Notes under the pieces: model-generated
Told to the model about the DNA's origin: nothing
Seen by the model: the letters and a program-made list of their open reading frames with translations, nothing else
Database searches by the model: none
DNA from: Spirochaetaceae bacterium bin103
Lineage (GTDB): Bacteria; Spirochaetota; Spirochaetia; SZUA-6; Bin103
Reading direction: 5' to 3'
DNA length: 64,000 bases
Assembly: GCA_002238925.1 (NCBI GenBank)
Contig: MPNH01000003.1
Span: 80,336 to 144,335 of the forward strand
Shown here: positions 9,530-17,676 of the stretch, one piece after another
How the letters are laid out: every line of letters begins with the position of its first letter
Position numbering within the stretch: position 1 is the first letter of the stretch
Position numbers and translations under genes: made by a program

Positions 9530-10609
9530 ATGTTCGGACAACGACTCCGGCTCGCCCGCAAGAGGGCAGGCTTATCCATGCGGTCACTTGCCGAGCAGAT
9601 GACCCCGAGGGTCACTGCGCAGGCCATCAGCAAGTACGAGTCTGGCAAGATGCTGCCCTCTTCGGCCGTCCTGGTCGCGCTGGGAAAGACTCTTGACGTC
9701 TCACTCGACTTCCTCATGAGTGCTCAGATCGAGGCACTCGAGGGGCTTGAGTTCCGGAAGCACTCCAAGGCCACTGGCCGTGACTTGGCGATGGCCGAAG
9801 CAGTTTTGATCGATAACCTTGAGCGCTATCTCGCAATCGAGGACATCCTGGACATGCCAGCCAACGTCGAGTGGATGGAAGGCCGGCGCTACGACAGCGT
9901 AGCCACTGAAGGCCAGATTGACACCAGGGCCGATGAGCTCCGCGAGGCGTGGAGTCTTGGCCTGGATCCCATTCCCAGCCTGTGCGAACTGCTTGAAAAC
10001 AAGGGTATCACGGTGGTCGTAGACGACCTCCCCGAGCGCATCAATGGATTGGCTTGTCACGTCATCCGGGGCGGAAAGCCAGTCGGCGAGGCGGTCGTGG
10101 TCTCGAACCGGGTCAATGTCGAGCGAAGGCGCTTCACCCTCGCCCACGAGCTCGCACACCGGATCATCCGCTCCACCGACAACCCGGCAATCACGCTGGA
10201 GAACGCCATGAATCGCTTCGCTGGTGCCTTTCTCGTTCCACGTCAGCGTCTCCTGGAGGACGTTGGCGCCACCCGTCGCCGCATTACCTACTACGAAATT
10301 ATGCGCCTCAAGCACACCTACGGCGTCTCGGCGGCGACCATGCTGATGCGCCTTGGGCAGATTGGGGTCCTGCCCGCCGCCGCCATTCAGCAGGCGTTCG
10401 CGACTTTCGCGCGCTCCTGGCGCAAGAGCGAACCCCAACCTATCCCTTCCGACCACGGGTTCGCGGCCTTCGAGAAACCCCGACGTTTCGAACGCCTTGT
10501 CGCGCGAGCCGTGGGCGAAGGGCTGATCTCCTCCGTGCGTGCTGCTGCGCTTCTCAACGAGTCCCTTGACACCGTCGAACGGCGAATTACCGGTCCGACG
10601 ACTGAATGA
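9530..10609 (+). CDS. XRE-family regulator with ImmA/IrrE metallopeptidase domain
   Basis: A 359-residue protein. Residues 1-62 form a helix-turn-helix of the XRE/Cro type (FGQRLRLARKRAGLSMRSLA, ISKYESGKMLPS). Residues ~165-260 form an ImmA/IrrE (DUF955) zinc peptidase with the HExxH motif in RFTLAHELAHRII and the trailing NRFAGAFLVPR segment. Proteins of this build act as repressors, or as proteases that inactivate repressors, and often control toxin or mobile-element genes. Its stop overlaps the ATG of a PIN-domain gene (ATGA at 10606), a known pairing in which this protein serves as the antitoxin-like partner. Here that PIN gene is cut off. The start is supported by a purine-rich GGGTAGGG just upstream. 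Confidence 0.85.
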   Translation: MFGQRLRLARKRAGLSMRSLAEQMTPRVTAQAISKYESGKMLPSSAVLVALGKTLDVSLDFLMSAQIEALEGLEFRKHSKATGRDLAMAEAVLIDNLERYLAIEDILDMPANVEWMEGRRYDSVATEGQIDTRADELREAWSLGLDPIPSLCELLENKGITVVVDDLPERINGLACHVIRGGKPVGEAVVVSNRVNVERRRFTLAHELAHRIIRSTDNPAITLENAMNRFAGAFLVPRQRLLEDVGATRRRITYYEIMRLKHTYGVSAATMLMRLGQIGVLPAAAIQQAFATFARSWRKSEPQPIPSDHGFAAFEKPRRFERLVARAVGEGLISSVRAAALLNESLDTVERRITGPTTE

Positions 10610-10656
10610 AGTGCGTCGTCGTCAACGACGCTTCCTGCCTCATCGATCTCCGCTGG
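10606..10656 (+). pseudogene. N-terminal stub of a PIN-domain gene
   Basis: The ATG overlaps the stop of the XRE-ImmA gene by 4 nt. The first 16 codons, KCVVVNDASCLIDLR, are the start of a PIN-domain nuclease of the kind normally encoded next to XRE-ImmA/IrrE proteins (D-x-SCLIDLR with the first acidic ligand). After that the frame turns into unrelated sequence that becomes the 3' flank of the sulfatase gene at 10691-12136. The remaining ~140 residues and all other catalytic acids are gone, so this marks a rearrangement breakpoint near 10655. Confidence 0.6.
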
Positions 10657-10690
10657 TCATCCCACTCCCCGTGCGTGAGAGGCACTGGGT

Positions 10691-12136
10691 TCAGAAGCGG
10701 CCGATTTGGGCGGGGCCGGGGTCGCAGGCGGCTATCGTGGCGGCGGAGCTTTGCTGGGTGAGGTCGGCGCGCAGGGTGGCGGCGGCGGGGTCGTCCCACA
10801 GGTTGTTTACCTCCTGGGGGTCGGATTGGAGGTCGTACAATTCGCCGTGGCCGAGGCCGTGGTAGGTGACCAGCTTGTGGCGGTCGTCGCGGTACATGGT
10901 GGCCCAGCAGGGGGTGTGGCGGCCCGGTTCCTGGGGCAGGTACATGTTCAGGGCGTCGTAGTATTCGCATCGCACGTGGTCGCGGTGGTGAGCCGGGTCG
11001 GCGTTGCCGGCCAGGATCGGCAGCAGGGAGCGGCCGTTCGTCCACGGCAGCGGCTCGCCGGCCAGCTCGGCGAGCGTCGGCGCCACGTCGGTCAGTTCCA
11101 CCAGGCCGTCGGCAACCACCCCCTGCCGGAAGCGGCCCGGCCAGGAGACGATCAGCGGCACCCGCACCGCGCCCTCGTAGAAGCGGCAGCCCTTGGCGGT
11201 GAGGCCGTGGTCGCCGAGCATCTCGCCGTGGTCGGACATGAAGATCACCACCGTGTTGTCGCGCTGGCCGGTGCGCTCCAGGGCGTCGAGCATGCGCGCC
11301 ACCTGTTCGTCGATCAGCTCGACCATGCCGTAGTAGGACGCCTTCTGGCGCCGCTGCTTGTCGCCCGGCGGCCCGGAGTATTGCTGGAAGAATGCGCCGC
11401 GCAGCCGTTCCTGCGTGTCGGCGTCGCGGTCGCCGTAGATTGCCGGCGGCAGGTCCTTGTCCAGGTAGCGCTGCTGATAGGAGCGGGGCGCGTCGAACGG
11501 GCCGTGCGGGTCGAAGATGTTCACGCTCATCAGCCACGGGCCGCCGCGCTCCTGCTCCATGAACTCGATGGCGCGGTCGGCGCACCAGGCGGTCTGGTGC
11601 AGCTCGGGCGGGATGTCGGGGCGGTAGCGGGCGCCGCTGTTGCGCGCGGGGTCGATGCCGCTCGTGTCGATCGCCTCGTCCAGGCGGCCGATGCGGGTGA
11701 GCCAGTCGGTGTAGGCGTTGCCGCGCCCGACGAACTGCAGGGCCGACGTGCTCAGGTCGAACACCCGATAGCCGTCGTCCACCCGCGGTTCCGTTCCGGT
11801 CCAGCACGAGGCGATGTGCAGCTTGCCGGCCAGCCCGCAGTCGTAGCCGGTGTCGGCGAGGCGGCGGGTGATCAGCCGCACGCGCTCGTTGGCCGGGAAG
11901 TAGGCGTTGCCGTTGCGGTTGACGTGAATGGTGTTCGGGTACAGGCCGGTCAGGAAGCTGGCGCGGCTCGGCTGGCACACCGGGCTCTGGCAGTACGCAC
12001 GGCTGAACGCGACCCCCTCGGCGCACAGCCGGTCGACGACCGGGGTGTTGATATGCGGGTTGTTCAGGCAGTGGACGGTGTCGTAGCGCTGCTGGTCGGT
12101 GCAGATCCACAGGATGTTGGGAAGCTCGTTTGCCAT
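10691..12136 (-). CDS. Sulfatase, Cys-type (CQPSR)
   Basis: A 481-residue alkaline-phosphatase-superfamily sulfatase. The N-terminus NILWICTDQQRYD gives the metal-binding D-Q pair. Residues ~50-62 SPVCQPSRASFLTG contain the C-x-P-S-R sequence whose Cys is converted to formylglycine. Later motifs include GLAGKLHIA and the metal site VVIFMSDHGEMLGDH. There is no signal peptide, so it should act in the cytoplasm on an imported sulfate ester; the substrate cannot be read from sequence. It is divergent from the ABC importer genes at 12313 onward. A segment of a close paralogue is fused into the truncated ATPase at 9119-9275. Full length and all motifs are intact. Confidence 0.9.
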   Translation of the reverse strand: MANELPNILWICTDQQRYDTVHCLNNPHINTPVVDRLCAEGVAFSRAYCQSPVCQPSRASFLTGLYPNTIHVNRNGNAYFPANERVRLITRRLADTGYDCGLAGKLHIASCWTGTEPRVDDGYRVFDLSTSALQFVGRGNAYTDWLTRIGRLDEAIDTSGIDPARNSGARYRPDIPPELHQTAWCADRAIEFMEQERGGPWLMSVNIFDPHGPFDAPRSYQQRYLDKDLPPAIYGDRDADTQERLRGAFFQQYSGPPGDKQRRQKASYYGMVELIDEQVARMLDALERTGQRDNTVVIFMSDHGEMLGDHGLTAKGCRFYEGAVRVPLIVSWPGRFRQGVVADGLVELTDVAPTLAELAGEPLPWTNGRSLLPILAGNADPAHHRDHVRCEYYDALNMYLPQEPGRHTPCWATMYRDDRHKLVTYHGLGHGELYDLQSDPQEVNNLWDDPAAATLRADLTQQSSAATIAACDPGPAQIGRF

Positions 12137-12212
12137 GCCGCGGATCGTAGCGCCTGCCAGCCGGTGGTGGAACCCGGCGCGGTACGCATTTCGATGCAGC
12201 CCGGGTCATCGA

Positions 12213-12240
12213 CAGGCCGGCAGGCCGGCAGGCCGGCAGG
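12213..12240. repeat. Short tandem repeat, 8-bp unit CAGGCCGG
   Basis: Three and a half perfect copies of CAGGCCGG sit between the divergent sulfatase and ABC permease genes. The unit is partly self-complementary. It has no spacers and is too short for CRISPR. It could affect the divergent promoter spacing, but nothing more can be said. Confidence 0.7.
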
Positions 12241-12312
12241 CATGCGGAATTGCCACCGGGGGTGCCGTAGGATAGGATCAGCGGCCGTCGGCAGGAGTTG
12301 GGAGGAGTTGGC

Positions 12313-13272
12313 ATGAGCGAGCAGATGATGGTCGCGGCGGAGGGCGCCAAGCGGGGCGCCGGGGCGCGCGGCACGTTTCTGAAGGAGGTGTACCGGCACC
12401 GCGAGTACCTGCTGCTGCTGCTGCCGGCGCTGGTGATCTTCGTGCTGTTCCGCTACATCCCGATGGCCGGCATCGTGATCGCCTTCAAGAAGTACACCAT
12501 CGCCGGCGGCCTGTTCGGCAGCCCGTGGGTCGGCTTCACCTACTTCGAGCGGCTGTTCGACTCCGAGAAGTTCTACCAGGTGCTGTGGAACTCGATCCGC
12601 ATCAGCTTTCTGAAAATCGCCATCGGCTTCCCGGGGCCGATCATCTTCGCCCTGCTGCTCAACGAGGTGCGCCAGGTCGCCTGGAAGAAGTCGTTCCAGA
12701 CCATCAGCTACCTGCCGCACTTCGTGTCCTGGGTGGTGGTCGGCGGCATCGTGCGCGACGTGCTGTCCGTGCACGGCGTCGTGAACGGCATGATGGGATT
12801 CTTCGGCGCCGAGCCGCGCCTGTTCCTGCAGGAGATGCACTCGTTCCTGCCGATCGTGATCACCTCGATGATCTGGAAGAACATCGGCTGGGGGTCGATC
12901 ATCTACCTGGCGGCAATCACCAGCATCGATCCGGACCTGTACGAGGCGGCGGAGATCGACGGCGCCGGGCGGGTGCGGCGCATGTGGCACATCACCCTGC
13001 CGTCGATTACGCACGTCATCATCATCCTGTTCCTGCTGCGCATCGGGAACATCCTGGAGGCCGGCTTCGACCAGATCTTCAACCTGTACAACCCGCTGGT
13101 GTACGACGTCGCCGACATCATCGACACCTACGTGTACCGCGAGGGCATCAGCGGCTTCCAGTACAGCCTGACGGCGGCGGCGAGCCTGTTCCAGAACCTG
13201 GTCGGGCTGATGCTGCTGCTGATGGTCAACGTGGTGACCCGGCGCATGCAGGCCGACTACTCGGTGGTATAG
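12313..13272 (+). CDS. ABC sugar transporter permease, LplB type
   Basis: A 319-residue inner-membrane permease of the LplB/UgpA class, paired with the next permease to form the channel of an oligosaccharide-type importer. It has hydrophobic segments starting at YLLLLLPALVIFVLF and the cytoplasmic EAA loop near residue 215 (YEAAEIDGAGRVRRMWHITL), which docks the ATPase. The ATG at 12313 is chosen because GGAGGAG lies 6 bases upstream. No ATPase gene is present in the cluster, as is usual for this family, which shares an MsmX-like ATPase encoded elsewhere. The cluster is permease, permease, binding protein, sulfatase, all on one strand. Confidence 0.9.
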   Translation: MSEQMMVAAEGAKRGAGARGTFLKEVYRHREYLLLLLPALVIFVLFRYIPMAGIVIAFKKYTIAGGLFGSPWVGFTYFERLFDSEKFYQVLWNSIRISFLKIAIGFPGPIIFALLLNEVRQVAWKKSFQTISYLPHFVSWVVVGGIVRDVLSVHGVVNGMMGFFGAEPRLFLQEMHSFLPIVITSMIWKNIGWGSIIYLAAITSIDPDLYEAAEIDGAGRVRRMWHITLPSITHVIIILFLLRIGNILEAGFDQIFNLYNPLVYDVADIIDTYVYREGISGFQYSLTAAASLFQNLVGLMLLLMVNVVTRRMQADYSVV

Positions 13273-13274
13273 CC

Positions 13275-14189
13275 ATGCGCCTGCGCCTGCCGACGCCCGG
13301 ACGAGCAGCCCTGAAACGCCGCACGCTCGAGGACGTGATTGTCGACGCGGTGGTGTGGATCGTGATGATCGGTTTCTCGATCTCGGTGATCTATCCGTTC
13401 TGGACCATGCTGATCGACTCGTTCTCCACCCCGGAGAACGTCTACTCGCTCGGCTTCCGGCTGTGGCCGCGCCCGGCGACCATCGAGGCGTACCGCGACG
13501 TGCTGTCCAAGGACACCGTCGGCATCGCCTACTACAACACCGTCCTCCGTACCGTTGCCGGCACCCTGGTAACGCTGTTCGTGTCGTTCTCCGCCGCCTA
13601 CGCGCTCGCGCGGCGCACGCTGCCGCTGAACAAGACCATCACGCTGCTGATGATCTTTACCATGTTCTTCTCCGGCGGCCTGATCGCCACCTACCTGTGG
13701 ATGGGGCAGATTGGGCTGCACAACAACCGCCTGGCGCTGATTCTGCCGCCCGCCGCGAGCGCCTACTACATCATCATCATGCGCAACTTCTTCCGCGCCA
13801 TCCCGCCGGAACTGGAGGAGTCCGCGTTCATGGACGGCGCCTCCGCCTACACGGTTCTGCTGCGCATTATCGTACCGGTGTCGATGCCGGTGGTGGCCAC
13901 CATCGCGCTGTGGTCGGCGGTGTTCCACTGGGACTCCTGGTTCGACGCCCTGCTGTATACCCCGAAACGGGAGCAGCTGGTGCTGCAGCTCATGCTGCGG
14001 CGCATCCTGATCGAGCACCAGGCCTCCAACCTGTTCGACCTGTCGGTGGACGAGCTCGAAAGCAGCTTCGTGGTGGAAACGATCAAGGCGGCGACCCTGT
14101 ACATCGCCATCGGACCGATTATACTGTTGTACCCGTTTCTGCAGCGGTACTTCGTGAAGGGAATCATGACCGGGAGCCTGAAGGGATAG
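13275..14189 (+). CDS. ABC sugar transporter permease, YtcP type
   Basis: A 304-residue permease of the YtcP/UgpE class. It starts 2 nt after the first permease stop, so the two are co-transcribed. The first membrane segment is VVWIVMIGFSISVIYPFWT, and the EAA loop lies near residue 190 (LEESAFMDGASAYTVLLRII). The C-terminus YFVKGIMTGSLKG is characteristic of the YtcP branch. With the LplB-type partner it should form the transmembrane channel. Confidence 0.9.
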   Translation: MRLRLPTPGRAALKRRTLEDVIVDAVVWIVMIGFSISVIYPFWTMLIDSFSTPENVYSLGFRLWPRPATIEAYRDVLSKDTVGIAYYNTVLRTVAGTLVTLFVSFSAAYALARRTLPLNKTITLLMIFTMFFSGGLIATYLWMGQIGLHNNRLALILPPAASAYYIIIMRNFFRAIPPELEESAFMDGASAYTVLLRIIVPVSMPVVATIALWSAVFHWDSWFDALLYTPKREQLVLQLMLRRILIEHQASNLFDLSVDELESSFVVETIKAATLYIAIGPIILLYPFLQRYFVKGIMTGSLKG

Positions 14190-14245
14190 CGGCTCCACGC
14201 GGCGCAATCCGGATGCCGCGGTGAACAACTCAAAGGGAGGTGTGC

Positions 14246-15826
14246 ATGGCACACACGAGATGGTTATTGGTGCTGGCCGGCCTGCTGGCCGCCGGTCTGG
14301 CGTTCGGGGGAGCCGAGCAGGAGGGGGCCGCCGCCGAAGAAGAACGGCTTACCATCACCTGGATGGGGCCGAACAACCGCGGCACGCTGCTGCCGCCCGA
14401 CAGCCCCACCGAGCTGTACCTGGAAGAGTACTTCAACGTCGAGCTCGAACCGTGGACCGACGTCGATCTGTACCAGTCCGACCAGTGGAAGACGCGCATC
14501 GCGTCCGGCGACATTCCCGACTACATCAAGTCCGACCCGATCGGTTCCGGCCTGCACGACATCGGCGCGGTGCGGGTAATGTCCGCGTCCTACCTGCGCC
14601 AGCACATGCCGAACTACACCAAGCTCATTGACGAGATCGCCGGCCCCTACGGCTGGCAGACGGTAACCACGGGCGGCGAGGTGGTCGGCATCCCGAGCGT
14701 CAACGTCGCCATTGCGTCGGGCGCCACGTTCGTTACCCGGCGCGACTGGATGGAAGCGGTCGGCGAGCCGATTCCGGACAAGCGCATGCTCGGCTCCCCT
14801 TACTCCGACTACTCCAGCCTGGAAGACATCGAGCGCATGTTGCGTAAGTTCCGCAACGAGGATCCGGACGGCAACGGCCAGCAGGATACCTACGGCCTGT
14901 CGGTGTACAAGAACAGCAATACCGTCAGTTTCAACGCCGGCGCCCAGTGGGCGTTCCCGAACGAGTTCGGCGCGCACGGCGTACGCATCGCCTCCTGGCA
15001 GGACGCCGGCGGCGAGCTCGGATACTCAATGATCTCGGACGGCTACAAGGAAGCCCTGGCGTTCCTGCACGGCTGGTACGAGGAGGAGATCATCGATCCC
15101 GAGTTTGTCACCGACAAGCGCTCGGAGCTTATCACCAAGTTCTCCAACGGCATCGTGGGCGCCTTCCAGGCATCGCCGGCGTGGACCGGACCGCGCCCGA
15201 GCGGCCCCACCGGCACACTGCTCAAGAACGTGCCGGAAACCGAGCTGGTGTACTTCATCGCCTACGAGGGTCCGGGCGGCCGCGCCTCGGTCAACTTCAA
15301 CCCCATTCTCGGCAACACCTCGATCGGCGCCAACGCCTCCGACGCCGTGGCGGAGAAGATCCTCGCCATGCTCGACGAGATCCATACCGACATGGAGCTG
15401 TACGGAAAGGTTGCCTACGGCGACGAGGGCACCCACTACCATTGGGATGACGACGGGCTGCTGGTGCAGGCGCCCGACTTCGGCTCCGGTGAGGCGCGCA
15501 CCAACCAGGGCTGGCAGTACTTCACCATGTGGAACACCATCACGCCGGACATCTCGCGCTACCGGCTGCCGCGCTGGCGCACCATCCCGCACACCATCGG
15601 CATCGACGCGCCGAAGCTCGACAATGGCTTCGTTCCGGTCTGGGACGAGGAGTTGCGCGGCGTCGTCAGCCAACTCCGCGAGGTGGAGAGCGAGTACTTC
15701 TTCCGCGCCATCATCGGCCAGGCCAACCTGACCTCCGACTGGGACGCCTACGTGGACGAGTGGACCCGCCGCGGCGGCGACCGGCTCACCGAAGAGGCCA
15801 ACCGCCAGTACCAGGACTCGATGTAG
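14246..15826 (+). CDS. Extracellular solute-binding protein of the ABC importer (LipO/UgpB-like)
   Basis: A 526-residue binding protein. An AGGGAGG site at 14234-14240 points to the ATG at 14246. Residues 1-25 are a signal peptide (RWLLVLAGLLAAGLAFG) followed by GAEQEGAAAEE. There is no lipobox Cys, so it is probably exported to the periplasm rather than lipid-anchored; this type of N-terminus is frequent in spirochaete binding proteins. The body carries the features of the large LipO-type binding proteins that go with LplB/YtcP permeases (TITWMGPNNRG, DPDGNGQQDTYGLSVYKN). The ligand is probably a carbohydrate, and the adjoining sulfatase suggests a sulfated one (inference). Confidence 0.88.
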   Translation: MAHTRWLLVLAGLLAAGLAFGGAEQEGAAAEEERLTITWMGPNNRGTLLPPDSPTELYLEEYFNVELEPWTDVDLYQSDQWKTRIASGDIPDYIKSDPIGSGLHDIGAVRVMSASYLRQHMPNYTKLIDEIAGPYGWQTVTTGGEVVGIPSVNVAIASGATFVTRRDWMEAVGEPIPDKRMLGSPYSDYSSLEDIERMLRKFRNEDPDGNGQQDTYGLSVYKNSNTVSFNAGAQWAFPNEFGAHGVRIASWQDAGGELGYSMISDGYKEALAFLHGWYEEEIIDPEFVTDKRSELITKFSNGIVGAFQASPAWTGPRPSGPTGTLLKNVPETELVYFIAYEGPGGRASVNFNPILGNTSIGANASDAVAEKILAMLDEIHTDMELYGKVAYGDEGTHYHWDDDGLLVQAPDFGSGEARTNQGWQYFTMWNTITPDISRYRLPRWRTIPHTIGIDAPKLDNGFVPVWDEELRGVVSQLREVESEYFFRAIIGQANLTSDWDAYVDEWTRRGGDRLTEEANRQYQDSM

Positions 15827-15848
15827 CCGTCGCCAAGCGGGTACTTCG

Positions 15849-17321
15849 ATGTTGTTGAGCGCCCCGGACTGCGTTGCGGTTCGGGGCGTTTCTGGTTCCC
15901 CCAAAGCGCCGCCGCCGGCGCGCCGCAAGCCGCACGTGCTGATCGTGATGCTCGACCAGTTGCGGGCTGACTCGCTCGGCTGCGCCGGGCACCCGGTGAT
16001 CCGCACCCCGGCCATCGACGCCATGGCGGCGCAGGGGCTGCGCTTCACCGGCGTGCACACCGTGTCGCCGGTGTGCCAGCCGTCGCGCGTCTCGTTCGCC
16101 ACCGGCCGCTACCCGCACAACCACGGCATCTGGTACAACCGCGGCGAGCTGCCGGTGAACTACCCCACGTTCTTCACCGCGCTGCGCGACGCCGGCTACG
16201 CCTCCGCCGTGGTCGGCAAGTCGCACCTGTGGAGCCACAAGCGCGTTGCCCACCTGCGCGACGGCGAGCCCTATCTGCAGGCGCTCGGGTTCGACGAGGT
16301 GGACGAGGTCGGCGGTCCGCGCGGCACCTGCAGCACCGACTCCGGCTACTCCGACCACCTGCGCGGGAAGGGGCTCTGGGAGCTGTTCGTGGCAGACACC
16401 AACGAGCGCGTGGCCGATCCCACCATCACGCGCCCGGCGCCGTTCGACGAGCACGATCACATGGACGGCTACGTCGGCGGGCGCGCGGTGCAGTGCGTCG
16501 AAGCCTTCCCGGACGACCGTCCCACCTGCCTGTTCGTCAACTTTCCCGGTCCGCACGATCCCTGGGACGCGCCCGGCCGCTGGGCGGCGATGTACGACCC
16601 GGCCGACTCGCCGCCGCCGATTCCCCTTCCGCCGCGGCCTCCCACGCTGCCGGACCATGCCGCCGCCAAGCTCGACTTCCAACCGGAGCCGGGGCTGACC
16701 CCGAAGGCGGTCGCCGCGATTCGCGCCAACTACGGCGGCAAGGTGAGCTTCGTCGACCACTGGTGCCGGCGCATCTTCGACGCCTACGCGGCGCGCGGCT
16801 GGCTCGACGACCTGCTGGTAGTGGTTACCTCCGACCACGGCGAGATGGCCGGCGATCACGGCCGCGTGTACAAGCGCACCTTTCACGAGTCGGCGCTGCG
16901 CGTGCCGCTCATCATGCGCTGGCCGGGGCGGATCCCGCACGGTACGCGCGCCGCGCCGGCCGAGAACATCGACGTCATGCCGACCGTGCTGGAGGCGATC
17001 GGCGTGCCGCAGCCGCCGATGTCGCTCGGCCGCTCCCTGCTGCCGGTAATCTCGGACCCGCGGGCGCAGCACCGCGGCGACCTGTTGAGCGAGATCTACT
17101 ACGGCGGCTCACGCAACGCGATGCTGAAGACGGAGCGCCACAAGTACGTGATCGACCAGCAGGGACGCGGCTACATGCTGTACGACCTCGGCCAGGACCC
17201 CGACGAGCAGCACAACCTGATCGGCGCACCGGAGGCGCGGGCGCTGGAGCAGGCGATGCGCGACGCGCTCCTGGTGCGGCTGGCCGCATCGTCCTACGTC
17301 ATGGACAGCGTCAACCTGTAG
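15849..17321 (+). CDS. Sulfatase, Cys-type (CQPSR), downstream of the ABC importer
   Basis: A 490-residue sulfatase. Motifs are VLIVMLDQLRADSLGC near residues 31-46, VSPVCQPSRVSFATGRYPHN with the formylglycine Cys, VVGKSHLW, NFPGPHDPWDAP and VVVTSDHGEMAGDHG. It has no signal peptide, so cytoplasmic action on an imported substrate is expected. It begins 22 nt after the binding-protein stop and reads in the same direction, so it likely belongs to the importer gene group, although a terminator-like hairpin overlaps its first codons. The first ~28 residues are Pro/Ala-rich and not conserved. GTG codons just before LIVMLD are alternative starts. Confidence 0.9.
   Translation: MLLSAPDCVAVRGVSGSPKAPPPARRKPHVLIVMLDQLRADSLGCAGHPVIRTPAIDAMAAQGLRFTGVHTVSPVCQPSRVSFATGRYPHNHGIWYNRGELPVNYPTFFTALRDAGYASAVVGKSHLWSHKRVAHLRDGEPYLQALGFDEVDEVGGPRGTCSTDSGYSDHLRGKGLWELFVADTNERVADPTITRPAPFDEHDHMDGYVGGRAVQCVEAFPDDRPTCLFVNFPGPHDPWDAPGRWAAMYDPADSPPPIPLPPRPPTLPDHAAAKLDFQPEPGLTPKAVAAIRANYGGKVSFVDHWCRRIFDAYAARGWLDDLLVVVTSDHGEMAGDHGRVYKRTFHESALRVPLIMRWPGRIPHGTRAAPAENIDVMPTVLEAIGVPQPPMSLGRSLLPVISDPRAQHRGDLLSEIYYGGSRNAMLKTERHKYVIDQQGRGYMLYDLGQDPDEQHNLIGAPEARALEQAMRDALLVRLAASSYVMDSVNL
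15860..15893 (+). terminator. Possible hairpin terminator after the ABC importer genes
   Basis: CGCCCCG at 15860-15866 pairs with CGGGGCG at 15882-15888, followed by a short TTTCT. The U-run is weak and the hairpin lies inside the 5' end of the sulfatase frame. It might attenuate rather than end transcription, or indicate that translation starts further downstream. Confidence 0.3.
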
Positions 17322-17360
17322 CCCCGCCACCTCCACCACGCCGATGATTGGGTTGATTGA

Positions 17361-17386
17361 TTGGCAATGTTCTTGGCAATTGCCAA
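17361..17386. promoter_or_regulatory. Palindromic operator upstream of the MazE/AbrB-PIN pair
   Basis: Bases 17373-17386 read TTGGCAATTGCCAA, a perfect 14-bp palindrome, and a half-site TTGGCAAT lies at 17361-17368. The palindrome ends 23 bases before the antitoxin ATG. AbrB/MazE-type antitoxins usually repress their own operon by binding such sites, so autoregulation is the likely role. Confidence 0.6.
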
Positions 17387-17409
17387 ATCACGCGGTATCC
17401 TGGTGGGTC

Positions 17410-17676
17410 ATGAAGACGCGCATCGACAATTTCGGCCGCCTCGTGATACCGAAACCACTGCGCGAGCGCTACCGGTTCGAGCCGGGCGCCGAGGTCGAGA
17501 TCGTCACGGTTCCGGACGGTATCACGCTGGTGCCGGTCATGCCCAAGCGGCGAATCGTGCGGCGCGGGCGCATCGCAGCGGTGGATACCGGCGCCGGCAC
17601 GGCGGCCGCGGAGATCTTTGCCGTCGACCGTGTCAGGGCCGCCCACCTGGACGGCAGGGGCGGGCTGCTTATGTGA
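17410..17676 (+). CDS. AbrB/MazE-family antitoxin
   Basis: An 88-residue protein. The first ~50 residues form a swapped-hairpin SpoVT/AbrB DNA-binding domain (IDNFGRLVIPKPLRERYRF, then GAEVEIVTVPDGITLVPV). The remainder should bind and neutralise the toxin. The start at 17410 is set by homology: residue 2 onward gives KTRIDNFGRLVIPK. Its stop overlaps the GTG of the PIN-domain toxin gene (GTGA), the usual arrangement of a type II toxin-antitoxin pair. A palindromic operator lies directly upstream. Confidence 0.85.
   Translation: MKTRIDNFGRLVIPKPLRERYRFEPGAEVEIVTVPDGITLVPVMPKRRIVRRGRIAAVDTGAGTAAAEIFAVDRVRAAHLDGRGGLLM

Noticed and set aside
12213..12240. A regulatory repeat or CRISPR-like element
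   Set aside because: Only 3.5 copies of an 8-bp GC-rich unit; nothing beyond simple-sequence slippage is supported.
10706..12316. A 536-codon frame on the plus strand opposite the sulfatase
   Set aside because: Antisense shadow; the sulfatase on the minus strand has all family motifs.
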